Of a DNA stretch of 64,000 bases, positions 1-12,100 are shown piece after piece. The translations under genes were made by a program, and so were the position numbers. This stretch comes from Dillenia suffruticosa (taxonomy: Eukaryota; Streptophyta; Magnoliopsida; Dilleniales; Dilleniaceae): the NCBI GenBank assembly GCA_033439265.1, contig JAVTVX010000001.1, positions 14,526,608 to 14,590,607 on the forward strand. The letters are read 5' to 3'. How positions within the stretch are numbered: the stretch's first letter is position 1; every line of letters starts with the position of its first letter. The notes below the pieces were generated by a model, which saw only the letters and a list, made by a program, of their open reading frames with translations, made no database searches and was not told where the DNA came from.

Positions 1-1076
1 ACGAAAAACAAATATTACTCTATAGCGGCCGAATATTGAATATTGAAGAGGCTCAAAATACAGTTGAGCAGCCATCGAGTGGGATCTGATTGTTAGACCT
101 CGATACGGAACGACATGTATGCATAAGGGATGCACCTCAGCAGGTCATTAGCTCACCTTGTTCATTGGGCCTTGGGCCTATGTCACGTGCTAATGAGTTT
201 TTAGGCTATATTACATCAATTACTATTACAAAATTTAATTGTCGATAAAAATTAATGAGACAATTTGTGAATTTAATTGATGGTCAAGGATTAAATTTAC
301 CATAAAAGCCATTGAATTCACCAAAATTTTGACATTATTCTATAATAACTATTCTACTAGATAATCTACGATCAGAGAGAGAGAATCTTAGAGATTTATA
401 TTTAATTATATAATTTTGGGTTTATGTAGTGAGGCATTTATACATAAGGGACTTTTGAAAAACAAATTGCTAAAAGTAAACTTAATATTGCTTTTGACTT
501 GTATCCATACACTCATCTAGCGCGATAACCCGATTGAATTGTGCTCAATAATACAAGTTAAATTTGATAATTTTTTTCACTAGTACTCAATCTTATAACT
601 TTGTAATTGAGTTAATTAATGTGATAATTTTTTTATTTTCGTTTAATTACACAATTATATGAATTAAGTTAATTATGATATCAACATTAAATATCACACT
701 TACCGAATCCCACAGAAAATTCGAGCTATGAAGAAGAGTTTTATGGAAATAGAAACCAAATATTGGAATATTAGTGTTACAACCTGGCAACACCGAGTGG
801 CAGGGACAATGGTATACCCCAAGACAACGAAAACGCTCTTATTTACTCTGGCTAATTACTATACCAAAGTTCAGGCTAATCAAGCTCATCTGACTTGGAT
901 GCAGTCTCGTGAGTTGTGATACCCTTTAATTCTCTTTCTTTTTATTTCACCTAACTCTGTGTAATGTGCATGCAAATTCATAGAATTCCTCTTTTCTCGA
1001 TATTGTGAACCCCAAATTCAAATCCTCATTTATATCTCCTTCAATTCTCACAACTGTCTTCACCGAGTATTTCCCC
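1..1076. other. Intergenic, no gene recognised
   Basis: AT-rich sequence without a convincing coding region. A 63-residue open frame at 728-919 has no recognisable domain and no supporting signals. The last few hundred bases are the proximal promoter of the glycine-rich gene that follows. Confidence 0.5.
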
Positions 1077-1085
1077 TATAAAATC
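1077..1085 (+). promoter_or_regulatory. TATA box of glycine-rich protein gene
   Basis: TATAAAATC lies 121 bases upstream of the ATG at 1198, a normal distance for a plant gene with a 5' leader of about 90 bases. The leader ends in a GA microsatellite. Confidence 0.6.
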
Positions 1086-1129
1086 CCCTCCAGAAGCCCA
1101 AACTCTCTCACCAACCTTAGTACAAATTT

Positions 1130-1131
<2 letters not shown>

Positions 1132-1197
<66 letters not shown>
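1132..1197 (+). repeat. (GA)n microsatellite in the 5' leader
   Basis: An uninterrupted GA run of about 66 bases abuts the ATG at 1198. GA/CT tracts are common in plant 5' leaders and bind BBR/BPC-type factors in known cases. A regulatory role here is inference. The tract length should vary between individuals. Confidence 0.9.
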
Positions 1198-1204
<7 letters not shown>

Positions 1205-1599
1205 AGTTGTGTTATGTAATGCTAGTCCTAATCATTACACATGTGCACGCAAGTGCAAGGAACGTGCCTAGCAAGACTATTCTCAAAAATGAGAAAAACA
1301 GTGTTGCACTTGCACCCAAACCCAAAGAAGCTAGCGTCAAGGATGAGAAGAACTTCATTGCATATGGTGGCGTAGGTGGCTTCGGTGGGGTTGGTGGTGT
1401 TGCCAGCGTGATTCCACTTGGTGGTGCTGGTGGGCTCGGTGGCCTTGGTGGTACTGGTGGCCTCGATGGTCTTGGTGGATTGGGTGGAGGAGCTGGAGGC
1501 TTAGGTGGAGCTAGTGGTGCCGGTGGCATTGGTGGTGCTGGTGGGCTGGGTAGCGGTGCTCGTGGCGGTGCTGGCGGTGGAATCCTACCATGTCCTTGA
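1198..1599 (+). CDS. Secreted glycine-rich protein
   Basis: A single-exon frame of 133 residues. Residues 1-20 form a hydrophobic signal peptide (MAKLCYVMLVLIITHVHASA). A short charged, lysine-rich spacer (about 21-57) follows. The rest is a low-complexity domain of GG-x-GG repeats, with x mostly Leu, Ala, Val or Thr, ending in a short tail with a C-terminal Cys-Pro. This is the layout of plant glycine-rich cell-wall or apoplastic proteins, so a secreted structural or wall-associated role is likely. The ATG follows a TATA box and a GA-rich leader, and no earlier in-frame ATG fits. The antisense frame 1212-1529 is the proline-rich mirror of the glycine codons. A second, broken glycine-rich gene lies 1.5 kb downstream in convergent orientation. 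The family assignment rests on composition only; the biochemical role is not known. Confidence 0.78.
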
Positions 1600-1959
1600 A
1601 AATTTCAAGTTAGATGTTTGTTGTGACACCTTATCGTATTAGAGTAACGTCTTAGTTTATTAGTACTTGGTGTTATTGACTTTGGAGTCTGGTTGGTTAC
1701 TTTTTTAGTCATGCCTCTTATGTTGAATTAAGCCATGTTATGTTTGTTATGTCTAGAAAGTTATGATCAATTGTAAGCTTTTGAGTTTGTCTACCATTTG
1801 CTTTCAAGGGGTGTTTTCTTGTTCGTTTTGTTGCTATCAAAAGTGAATAATTTAAGTATATTGATTACGGGGTGCTGTGGCATAGTGATTTTCATAATGT
1901 GGTGATATATTATATTAATCAATCCCAAATAGAGACATACCTATTTCTTATAAAAGGTG

Positions 1960-1995
<36 letters not shown>

Positions 1996-3079
1996 TTCTA
2001 GGATTTATATAAATATCGATATGTTACTTAAGAAAATAGTAATGGTTACTAATCATTTTACTATTTCGTATGTAAAACATAACCCATTAGGTATATTGAA
2101 AATCCTCATTTATATGCTAAGCTTTTTTGTCATTAAATCAAACTACTCTCAACTTGAAGGGATTGAGCCACCAGGTATAGAAACCTTGGGTATAGTTTGA
2201 CTTATGATTGGCCTTTTTTCCTAAATGCCACTGTGTCTTTAGATGTAACAATCTTTTTGAAGGTGAACTCCCTATTGCACCTAAGAAGATTAAGACTCCC
2301 CATGTCCTTGTGTTGGTACTTGCCAGTATGGAGAAACAAAAAGAAACTTAATTCTTCAAGTGAGGACACAAAGATGAATCCCCTTCAAAGTTCTCGTGAA
2401 AAAGTTTATTTTTATAAAGATATACGCTGCATTTATGATCTGAATGAGAGCGGGTTCTCACATGGTGAGTCATGACCTCCTTTTTTCATGTTGAGGTTCT
2501 CGATGCTCAATCCTCTCTCCCATCCTTATCGTTTCTCATTTATTATTGTTGACTACAAGTTCCGAAATCAAATTAAATGGTGTTCATCCTAAATGTTGTG
2601 CCATTTGTAGCTTGGGCCATGGTGGTGCTCGGAGAGGAGGTCATGTAGATGAAAAGTTTTATGATGTTTGAGTCATTGATTTAAACGTGCGTTCTAGATT
2701 GCTTTGTGAAATCAAAATTAATTTGAGACCATTTATTTAAGTTCTAAATGATTTTAGGGACTTGTTTATGGTTTTTATGTTGGCTTAGCAAGCTACTGCC
2801 CCATGCTTCAACGTTAGATTAAAGCCTTTTGATCATGACAATGACTCGTTATTCTAGGAGCATGTGAAGAGAAAGAGTTGATGGGAGATAAAATGTACTC
2901 GACAAGAATGAACCATTTATTGGGATTGACATATAACAAACCCTGGAAGGACACATGGGATCTTACAAGACTTAATCTAAGGATATCAAAAATTAATGCC
3001 CTACTAATCATTGAACTTAAAGGGGGTTAAAAAAAAATTTTACTAGAGCTTGGAATTTGGAGAGCATAAATGCCACTGA
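1600..3079. other. Intergenic between two glycine-rich genes
   Basis: The 3' flank of the first glycine-rich gene contains a TA microsatellite at about 1962-1990. The 92-residue frame at 2197-2475 has no recognisable motif. The stretch 2580-3010 has a vaguely coding base pattern with many stops and may be an old transposon relic, but I cannot identify it. Confidence 0.4.
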
Positions 3080-3963
3080 TTAGCGACCATGTCCATTTCC
3101 TCTACTGTATCCGCCTCCAAATCCAACACCAAACCCAACTCCTCCAAAGCTAACCCCACCTCCACCTCCACCTCCACCACCGCCACCGTTATTACTGCCA
3201 GCTCCATTACTCCTACCGTACCCTCCACCACCTCCGACCCCAAATCCTCCACTGAAACCCCCTAGTCCACCACCCCCACCACCGCCTCCACCTCCACTAC
3301 CTGTGCCAGTAGGCCTACCATTTCCTCCGGGCATTCCTCCCTTGCTTCCTCCTTCCTCTTTTCCATTGCCATTGTCACTACTACCACCACCATCATCATT
3401 GTTGTTGTTGCCACTGCTACTGCCATCATCATCGTCATTCCCACTACTACTACCATCTTCTCTCTTCCCACTATTACTTGTGTCGTTGCAATTTTTCCTG
3501 ACAACCCCATTGTTACCCCCTCCGTTACCAGGGACTAACCCTGAATCACCACCACTATTGCCTTTCTCGCCACCTCCATATCCGCCATCATTACCATAAT
3601 CATTCCCTCATGAGTTGCCTCTACCACCAACATTGCAATTACCTTTTGACGTTCCACTTCTTCTACTATTAGCACCCCAGCATGACAGCTTCTGTCGCCT
3701 TTTCGAGTGCCATTATCATTCTTCTTATTACCTTTGTTTTCATTACAATCCCTCCCACTATTCTCACTTTCACCATCATTTCCTTGATAGCCACCTCCAT
3801 GTCCACCATAGTTAACGTCTCTTTCTTTACTACTCTCACAAGGGTTGCAGTCAACTAATTCGCTCTGATTGAGACCATTAATATGCCTTGCACTATGAAC
3901 CTTGCAAGAAAAATATAGCACCAAAGAGAGAAGAACAAGTAAGTTCAAATTAAAAAGCTTCAT
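3080..3963 (-). pseudogene. Glycine-rich protein gene with frameshift and stop
   Basis: From the ATG at 3963 the frame encodes a good signal peptide (MKLFNLNLLVLLSLVLYFSC...) and a Gly/Asn/Asp-rich segment. Near 3680 the glycine-rich reading passes to another frame. That second frame is interrupted by TGA at 3608-3610. It then runs through Ser/Gly/Asp repeats into a glycine-rich C-terminal domain (GSGGGGGGG, then FSGGFGVGGGGGYG) and stops at TAA 3080-3082. The original frame instead continues as non-glycine residues to a stop at 3535-3537. At least one frameshift plus one stop therefore separate the signal peptide from the glycine domain. A small intron is an alternative, but no plausible short GT-AG pair is obvious. 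It resembles the gene at 1198-1599 in type, not in sequence, and is best treated as a decayed secreted glycine-rich protein gene. Confidence 0.6.
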
Positions 3964-5384
3964 TTTGGAAGAAAACTAGTGTGTAATTTGGAGGAAAGAA
4001 TGAGAACCATGTTTTATAGAGAATAAGAGCCAATGTTTGGTGTACATTGCTCTTGAAAACTTCAAGAAAACATACAGCTTGCCTGGATGGATGCATGTGA
4101 TCCTGCAACAATGCCTTGAAAAAAGCCTAAGCTCTAACTTCCATGTTAGTCTTTTTCTTGTTATATTTTGGTTTCAGCTGAGGTATATGAATTTGACATA
4201 ATACAGAAAACAATAAAGTTTGTGGTTCCAATGCTGATTAGAATCCAAATAGTAATTGGCCAATAAGCTTCATAGAAATGAGTCCATATTGGCGGTTCTG
4301 AATGAGTTTGGCCTGTGAATGCAACTGTAGCACTATCTGCTGAATTAGGACAACTGCAGGGGAGTCATGGCCTGCTTTGCATTATTGAGCACCAAACATT
4401 GGCTTTCAACTAATAAAAAACAATGAGAAGGAGCATGATTGTGAACACCGAACAATCTCAGAAAATAGCAGCAAAACAAATATATAAAAATTTTATATTG
4501 TTAACATTTGTATTATATTTTGTTTGTTCCTAAATACTCTGTTACACACTATATAAACGTTTATCAATATAGATTTGAGAGGTCATTCTTTATCGCGGAT
4601 AGATATTGAAACCTTAGGTATCCAAGGCTCTTTCGATACCTTGCAAAAGCCTTTGCGGGAACCCAAGGAAGAGTTCACTGGGTACTCAAGGGCCCTCGGT
4701 ATCTTCTGGAAGGCCCTTGCATATCTCATGAAGGCCTTTGTGATGGTGGAGAATCAATACTGCATAAAGATGTCTATACAAATGCAAATTATCATGATAT
4801 GAAACGATAAGTGATGGTAGATAGATTTGGTGCCACATATTAATTATATCATTATTGACAAAAAATACGAGTCATTGGAATCAAATGTTCCTCGTATGTA
4901 GGAATGAGTTTTTACATACGGATTTGCAATTTTTCAAATGATTATTTGCGCATGACTCTGCATTATGAATAAGAATTCAATATAACAATTTTAATACCTT
5001 TAACCATTTTGAACTATTATATATATATATTTATATATTTTCTTATTTGAGTTAAACTATTCTCTCTAACTCAAACGTAGCATGCAATTATTTTATCAAA
5101 AATGTAAATTGCATAAAAATGGAACATTTTGCTTAGCTTTTCTCTTGAAATCAAGAGTGTGCTTGGGGTTATCAGACTCATTTTGACTTGAATGGTCAGA
5201 CACTCTACTCCATTAACCATAAATCTTGAGTTTGAGTCCTAAAAATGGAGAAAAAGAATTTGAAATAGTTAACTCCTTAATAGGTCATATAGTATTTGGA
5301 TTGGATTAGTTGAACGAAACCCGAATACGGTTGATCTAATACAAAAAAAAAAGAGTATGCTTGGGGCTCAGTTTCTTGGGCTAG
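3964..5384. other. Intergenic, no gene recognised
   Basis: The 5' flank of the broken glycine-rich gene, then AT-rich sequence. A segment at 4575-4800 has repeated CCTTxGGTATC-like words and looks transposon-derived, but I cannot assign it. At about 5185-5260 a stretch with tRNA-like A- and B-box words (GAATGGTCAGA and GTTTGAGTCC) may be a SINE relic. Confidence 0.35.
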
Positions 5385-5541
5385 TGTTATGGACCCAAGT
5401 GATAAACTCAAGTTCAAGTGATAAACTCAAGTTCAATAGGAGAGTTCAATCTAAAAGATCGATCTGTTGGGTGAGAGAGCCAATTGGATTTAAATATTAT
5501 TTTTTGATTTCCTTAGAATTTGATATAGGATTTGTAATATT
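5385..5541 (-). repeat. TRIM 3' LTR
   Basis: Second LTR, ending ...CCATAACA on the minus strand. It carries an internal tandem duplication of AAGTGATAAACTCAAGTTC near 5398-5433 that the other LTR lacks, which accounts for part of the length difference. Confidence 0.6.
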
Positions 5542-5802
5542 GCTCACCCATTGAGATGCTGGATATTTACAGACGACTCTCACTCTGGACGACTCTCACT
5601 CTAGACTTTTTTTAGAGCACCTGGTAACCCTTTTTCCTTTTGGATGGCTCTCATTCTAACACCAGGTAGCGCTTTTCTCTTTTGGAAGATTCTCACTCCG
5701 GATCTTATCAAGCACTAGCTAGCCCTCTTGTAGGTAGGTAGCACTAGGTAGCCTTCTTTCAGGTAGCTTTTTTCTATATTGGACCGGAAGTTCTGATACC
5801 AA

Positions 5803-5940
5803 TTTATCATGTATCCAAGTGATGGATTCAAAATTAATAAAAGAACTCAACACAAAAAATTAATCTGTTGGGTGAGAGCGTATATTGGATTTAAATATTT
5901 TTTTTTGATTTCTTTATAATTTAACATGAGATTTATAACA
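5803..5940 (-). repeat. TRIM 5' LTR
   Basis: First LTR in element orientation. It begins TGTTATAAATC on the minus strand and is followed directly by the tRNA-Met primer-binding site. Confidence 0.65.
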
Positions 5941-6072
5941 GCTAACTTCTTGGGCCTATGGACCTTCCAAATTGCCACTAGGCCTCTTAAGTCGGTGGCC
6001 TTTTGGGTTGGGGGGGAGAGAGGTCACGCGCTTCTTGAAGCTTGTTGAAGGCGGGAAAGTGAAAACACATGG

Positions 6073-6102
6073 GGGGGGGGGGGGAGAGAGAGAGAGAGAG
6101 AG
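6073..6102 (+). repeat. G-run and (GA)n tract in FLIP leader
   Basis: A run of about 13 G followed by a GA tract lies immediately upstream of the FLIP ATG, in the probable 5' leader. It is low-complexity and length-unstable. Confidence 0.7.
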
Positions 6103-6110
6103 AAGGCGAA

Positions 6111-9100
6111 ATGGAGAGCAAATGCTCGAATTCTCGATTGCGGAGCTTGCTTGAAGCTATCAAATCATCAGATGTAAGTTCGATCACTTTTGAAACCCTA
6201 ACTTGAATTCAATTTGTTTCTAATACACTTCATTGGTTCTCAGTATTCACTTGCATCCATGCGTTATTGTCGATTAATAATTCTTTGAATAAGGCAAATA
6301 TAATTCTTTGAATAAGGCAAATAAATTTTCTCTTAATTTTTTTATTGGAATGGCAATTAGGTCTTCATGAAACAAATTGTGCCAATTTTAGTGTCAAATT
6401 CAAAACCGAGAGTTTCAATTCATATGCCAATTTTATGGTTACCAAATGAGTCCTTTCTTGCAACATCTAAGCGGATTTGCAGTATAAAATGGAAATTTAC
6501 AATTTTACATCTAATAAAGCTTTGAATTGTTCCTATACAGTGCTCTAAATTCATCATTGTAGACCAAACCCTCTTATGATTTGATGGTATGCTCACAGGT
6601 TGTTGAAAGCCGCGTTCAGCTGATAATGAAACTTGGAGATGTTGTTGTGCCTGATAAATCTGACTGGAGTTATCTTGTTGAATGCCTTAATGTATCCACT
6701 CTGCTGTTGTTCACGTGTTCTATAGTTTCTAATTACCATCCAAGACTACTTCTCAGGCACAAGCTGTATTCCTGTTGAGATTCCTTGGTGGGGTTTCTGG
6801 GTGCATTGCCTTGACTGTTTCCAGTCCCATTCAGGTTCAAACATAGATTATGTTGTTAAGAAAATCAATATTTATGGAGTTAATCTTCCATAATTGGTCG
6901 TGACAATGATTATTTACTCCTCTAAGCAAAAGCCTGGATGTCAGGTAATTTAGCTTAGTTTGATGTACTGTATGATGTGCAGACATGCATGAGTGCACAT
7001 TTTTGCACTTCCTATGATTCGCGGTGCTGCATGTGCTGTGCTACCACATGTTTCACCTTGACAATTGAATAGACTTTTTGGGAGGACTTCACTTGTTTGG
7101 ATATATCCCAATGCATGTTAAACAAGGCTATATTGCATGTGGCTGCAAAATTCCTTGCAGAGGACATATCCCAGTGTCTGGAACAATTTCTTTTACTTGG
7201 GACCAAGGTATGTTAGATATGCATGTTTCTTTTTATGTTTGTGCTGGGGTATTGTAACCCATGATGTTTTAGCTTCAAAAACACTTGGCTTCTGCTGTTT
7301 GTCTGAAACTTGAGTCTTTTCAATTGTTGTATGAGAATCAGGGAAGCACATGGTGTGCCAAGCATCTTAAGATGACAGTCATGGCAACACAGGACTCTCC
7401 AGAGGAAGAGCACTCTGACCTTTTCTTCAAGGTCTCCTTCATCTGCTCTGCCCCTTTTTTTAATTAATTCTTCCTACAGGAGCACTGAGGGATGGTTCAG
7501 ATGCAGATTACTTCACATTACCCTTGATATGTATAAGTTTTTCTGATTGTAGGATTATATAGGAAAGACAAAAGTGGGCAATTGCAAGTGTCAAGTTTTT
7601 ATTCACTGTTATAGCTCAACATCCGAATAAAATATATAACTTATTAACTGACTGCCTCCATTCTGCTTATGCAATTTAGTGTAGTTTTCTACAAAGAAAT
7701 GTCATGGTTCTTTAGAACTTCACTGCATATCAATGTGGAGTCTTCTTAGACAATGATTTTAATGCTACGATATATATATATATATATGCATGTAAGCGTG
7801 TATAATTTTTATTAGAGTCTTTGTGAATGCTAAGAATATGTTATCAGTTTTCTTAATTTCTTCTGCAATCGGAAGGTTAAAGTTTTATTTCTGACTGCAT
7901 GTAACTGAGTCTACCAGTCTTCAGGAGTATCTACTTTGGAACTCGCACTACATGTATTTGTCCATTATTATCAGCTCTTTGTTGTTTCTTATGTATTGTT
8001 TGATATTTTATTCAGTTTGATGTTGCAACTGACTGCCCTGTTATATCAACATAAAATTTACAATTGCGGCTCTGCTAGCTGCAAGTATCATACATATTAT
8101 TAAAGAATTGCTTTGTCTTTATTGTTCCATTGTATCATTTAGCTGTTTCATTTATAGCGTAAACCACCAAAATTTAGTGATACATGTCTTCACTTTCAAT
8201 GAAACTGTAGATGGAATCATCAACTTGAGCAAAATTTTATCTTGGACGTTAATCTTATCCTATAAGTATTATAATACATTCATCACTCTTTGGAGAAAAG
8301 TGCATCCTAAAGCTGTGTTCAAACCACAGAAACTTGATATAGGGAGAGGTTTGATTTGGGAAATGCAAAGGATTTCAGAAACTGTGAGTCAGAGTACTTA
8401 AAGATGTTTGCCCTGCAAACTGTTGGGATTCTTTTTGATATGGTGCAGTTTGATATACTTGTGTTTGAGGGTAAATTGATGTATCTGAAACTGAATCAGA
8501 CACACAAAGTTCAAATGTTTGTGTTTTTCCAAATTTCCATGTTTTACTTTTAAGTAATATGTTCTGAAGCTTATGATAAACTCCAGAATCTTTCCACTAT
8601 ATGTTCATGAATGCAGATGGTCAGAAAAATGCCAAAGCATTGAGAGAATTCGGGGCTGAACCTTAAATTGTTTTTGATGAATAAAAGCTATATACCTTGC
8701 AAAATTAGAACTTTTAGCAGTTGAATTCTGTTCTAATTCAATAACAGAATTACAGTTTTACCATATAAATGCATAAGTTGTTATCCAACCAGCTCTATAG
8801 TGTGAAGATTCTTTTCTGCATAGATAAAGACATTGTATGTCATTTTGAAATGCTTCAGCTACTGTTTTGCAGTTGCTTTTGGACTTGTTTGCCTTCAGTA
8901 CTGCTAGCTTTTCAGCATTGACAAGATATCCGATCCTGGGAAACACAGAGCTTAAAGTTCTAGTTGAAAATTTTGTTCTGGAGCAGCTGAGCCTTGCAAG
9001 AGATGTTATCTCAGAGTCGAAGGTACTAAACTTCTCCTTATAACTTATGATAGATCATCATTTGCTGTATACCTGGTTGGACCTGCTTTCGCCACTAAAA

Positions 9101-12100
9101 ATGTGCCTCATTCTGACTAAATATAATTGTCCATTCTGGAAGTAGATTGCAGTAGAAGCACCGTAATCTGTTGGAAGAGAACTAGCCTTATCGTAGATCT
9201 TTCCTTTTGTGCAATGGATTAAAATGTTATTAAGAGGGATTCTTTCTGCTTGAATCAAGATGAAAGTCAATTATGCACCCTTTGGTCAAGGATATGAAGT
9301 AAATCTCTAGAATTTGAACTGATGTTCAAAGACATGAAGTTACTTGATTTAGGCATTGTTCAAGAACTCAAAAGAAGCTGCACAATGGCTACTATCTAAC
9401 TGTATCTGTGTTCAATCCGTACAGGATGTAATGGGGGTCAGACTTGGTTTTCCCTGTATTAGTTTGCAATGCCCATCTCATTATGTAACCGTATCAGTGT
9501 TCAATCCAACAGGATGTGATAAGGGTCAAACTCAGTTTTCCCTACATTAGTTTGCAATGACCATCTCAGTCGTTAAAGGCATTAAGGCCATGACAGGCTG
9601 GGACAACATGTGATACCTCATACTTAGTGGCGTAGGGTTTCACATGTCTCATCTTTGATTGGTCTTATGAAGATTATCTCACCTTACATGTAGTGGCAAA
9701 GACAAGTGGCAAGGGGCGCAATTGCCCCTATCTCAATTTTTAAAAAATTTTCTTAGTTCATAAAATATATATGATCATTGTTTTTACTACATATATTTGA
9801 CCTATTCAAATTACAACATAATTAATTTAATTAATTTTTAACAAAAAAATTTTTGTGTGTTTGGGTGTGTATTTTATTTTATTTTATTTATTTTTTTAAA
9901 GAATAGGTAGAAATGTTGGTCGTCGCCGAACTATTTTACTTAGTGGGGAGGAATAAACTTGTATATCTTGAATTCTTTTGATAATTTTTTTTTTCTAGAT
10001 TCAATGCACTATGTCAAATGATAATTTTCTATTTTTCACAACTGACAAGTTACAATTTAATTTTTTTAACTTCTGATATAATTTATATTTAACATCTAAA
10101 GTATACTTTTTACAAAAAAAAATGGCTTTTCTTATAAATTTAATAAATCAGTGGATATTATCATATGCTATCTCTTTAATGCTTAATTATGAAAAAAAAA
10201 GCCTTTATAAATCCACTATTTCAAACAGTAAATTAAAATTCGAAAACTTAAGTGAGTATAACATAACTATATAAAATTCCAACAAATTATTGTTAATTTT
10301 AAATTTTAATAAGTTCAATTACTATATTTGCCCAGGCTATACAAAAGTTTTGGCTTCGCCTTTGCTTACATGTCTCCCATTTAGAAAAATAAGAATGCAC
10401 ATGTAGGCATGTCTTCGTAGTTTTGCAGGACCATGCATTTTTTGTTTTTTTTTTTTTTTTAATGAGTACTCATTAGGATTCCATGAAGTCTTATGTTATC
10501 ATCTCTTTTAATTGAGATCATCACCAGGTTGTATACTCCAAATCAGTACCACATCTCTCTTTGAACTAGTTGAACAAATGAAGGGGAGAGATGTAATTCA
10601 TCTACTAAGGGACAAGTGAAGGATTTGCATGCAAGGTAGATTTTAAACTAATGGAAGAACCGGGAAGCTGTTAGGTTCTATCAGCATTTGTGTGTCTCAT
10701 ATACTTTCCTTTAATATCTAGAGAACTTATAAATCAGATATAGTCATTCCCTGCTTGTGTTGGCTATTTTATGAATGACTTAACTTGGTCTCCACTCTCT
10801 CATATTAGTCTTCTTCAGGATAGAATGGCCATGTCCTGATCTTCAATTGTTGTCATTTTTCCTGATCCTGCAGTTCTTGATTACACTATATTTCTATATT
10901 TAGATACAGGCTAAAATTGCAGATATCGCTCAAACCATTTTTTTTTTTGGCCTATTTTAAACTAGCCCTTTGGTAGTTAACTACACTCCAAACTTTTAGA
11001 ATAGCTTTCAATATACCCCATGAGGGGGCTGTGTTTAGGTTCTGTCAATTTCTTCATCTTCTCCGGTGATTCACAATTTTCAGATTCCAGTGAAAAAGTT
11101 CAATTTCCAGTTCTCCACATTTTGACATTAGTTCTGCCTGAAAATTGACCCCCCCCCCCCAATTTTTTTTGTGAGAAATCTGAATTTAATCTCTAGTTTG
11201 TGCATTCTACCCTGGTGGAGTGATATCATCTTTCCTTCTTTCTTTTTCTCTCTCTCACTCCCATCTGTTCCTTTTGTATCTGAAAATCTATATTCTAGAT
11301 AGAGAGTGAGGAGTAAGAGACAAAAAGAAGGTCGTGACCTTTAAGTGGATGGAATGCTAATTCCATCCACTTTTGGTGCTGAATAACTTCTAGTTTCATT
11401 AATTGCAATACGACTTCAAGGGCATATCTGAAAGTGGACCAAAGTTCAATTGTGGTGTAGTTAGAAATATGTAATTGAATCCTTAGAGCTAATCAAGTTC
11501 ATTCTGATCAATTGCTGAAGCAATTTTTCCAATTACTTTGCATTAATATTTTTTTAATATCAACTACGGCCAAGCAGTCTATAATATAGGCCACTATGGT
11601 GATCACTTGTCATTTCCAACACCACTTGTAGATGGTTGCTTTGTCACATGTAAAAGTGTCTTATGGGCCATGCTCATGGTGAGTTGCTCGCCTAGTGTAC
11701 TCATGCTGTGGGCATGGCAGGCCCAAGTTGATGTTCTGAAAGAAATATAATTGCATAATTTCAATAGAATAACAAAAGAAATAATTTAATCCAATTATCA
11801 TATTCTTTAATTGCTAAATCACGGCTAAATCAAAGTGTGATACCATCAACGTATTCTTTAATTGCTAAGTCATGGCTAAAAATCACCATCAATGTCAACC
11901 ATAGGGTTTCTATACATTTAAATTCAAACTAGCTAAAAATCTCCATCAATGTCAACCATAGGGTTTTAATACATTTAAATTCAAACAACCTTTCTCTTGA
12001 GCTATTGTGAGGATATAAAACAGTGAACATATCATTTGGTGGAATTATAGGCATATAACATTTTATTTTTACATTTCTGTCACCAAAACAGATTCTTATT

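Larger units (their letters stand above)
5385..5940 (-). mobile_element. TRIM-type mini LTR retrotransposon
   Basis: Two direct repeats, 5803-5940 (138 bp) and 5385-5541 (157 bp), share the run CTGTTGGGTGAGAG and a following ATTGGATTTAAATATT. On the minus strand the upstream copy (5803-5940) is followed at once by TGGTATCAGAAC (5790-5801), a primer-binding site for initiator tRNA-Met. The internal region of about 260 bp has no coding capacity and includes imperfect GACTCTCACTCT repeats. Flanks are GCTAG (5380-5384) and GCTAA (5941-5945), a 4-of-5 target-site duplication. LTR length, missing coding region and total size fit a terminal-repeat retrotransposon in miniature. It lies 170 bp upstream of the FLIP start codon. 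Confidence 0.72.

Noticed and set aside
728..919. A small gene upstream of the glycine-rich gene
   Set aside because: 63 residues, no recognisable motif, no TATA-like context, ordinary chance length.
1212..1529. Proline-rich antisense frame of 105 residues
   Set aside because: It is the complement of the glycine codons of the real gene at 1198-1599.
3303..3599. Plus-strand Pro/Leu/Ser-rich frame of 98 residues
   Set aside because: Complement of the glycine-rich pseudogene on the minus strand, with no independent evidence.
8108..8401. A separate gene inside FLIP intron 4
   Set aside because: A 97-residue open frame with no domain. It lies between two well-matched FLIP exons and has no promoter or splice support.
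11343..11372. A microRNA precursor at the perfect hairpin
   Set aside because: The stem is only 13 bp with a 4-base loop, too short for a plant miRNA precursor. It is more likely an element-internal palindrome.
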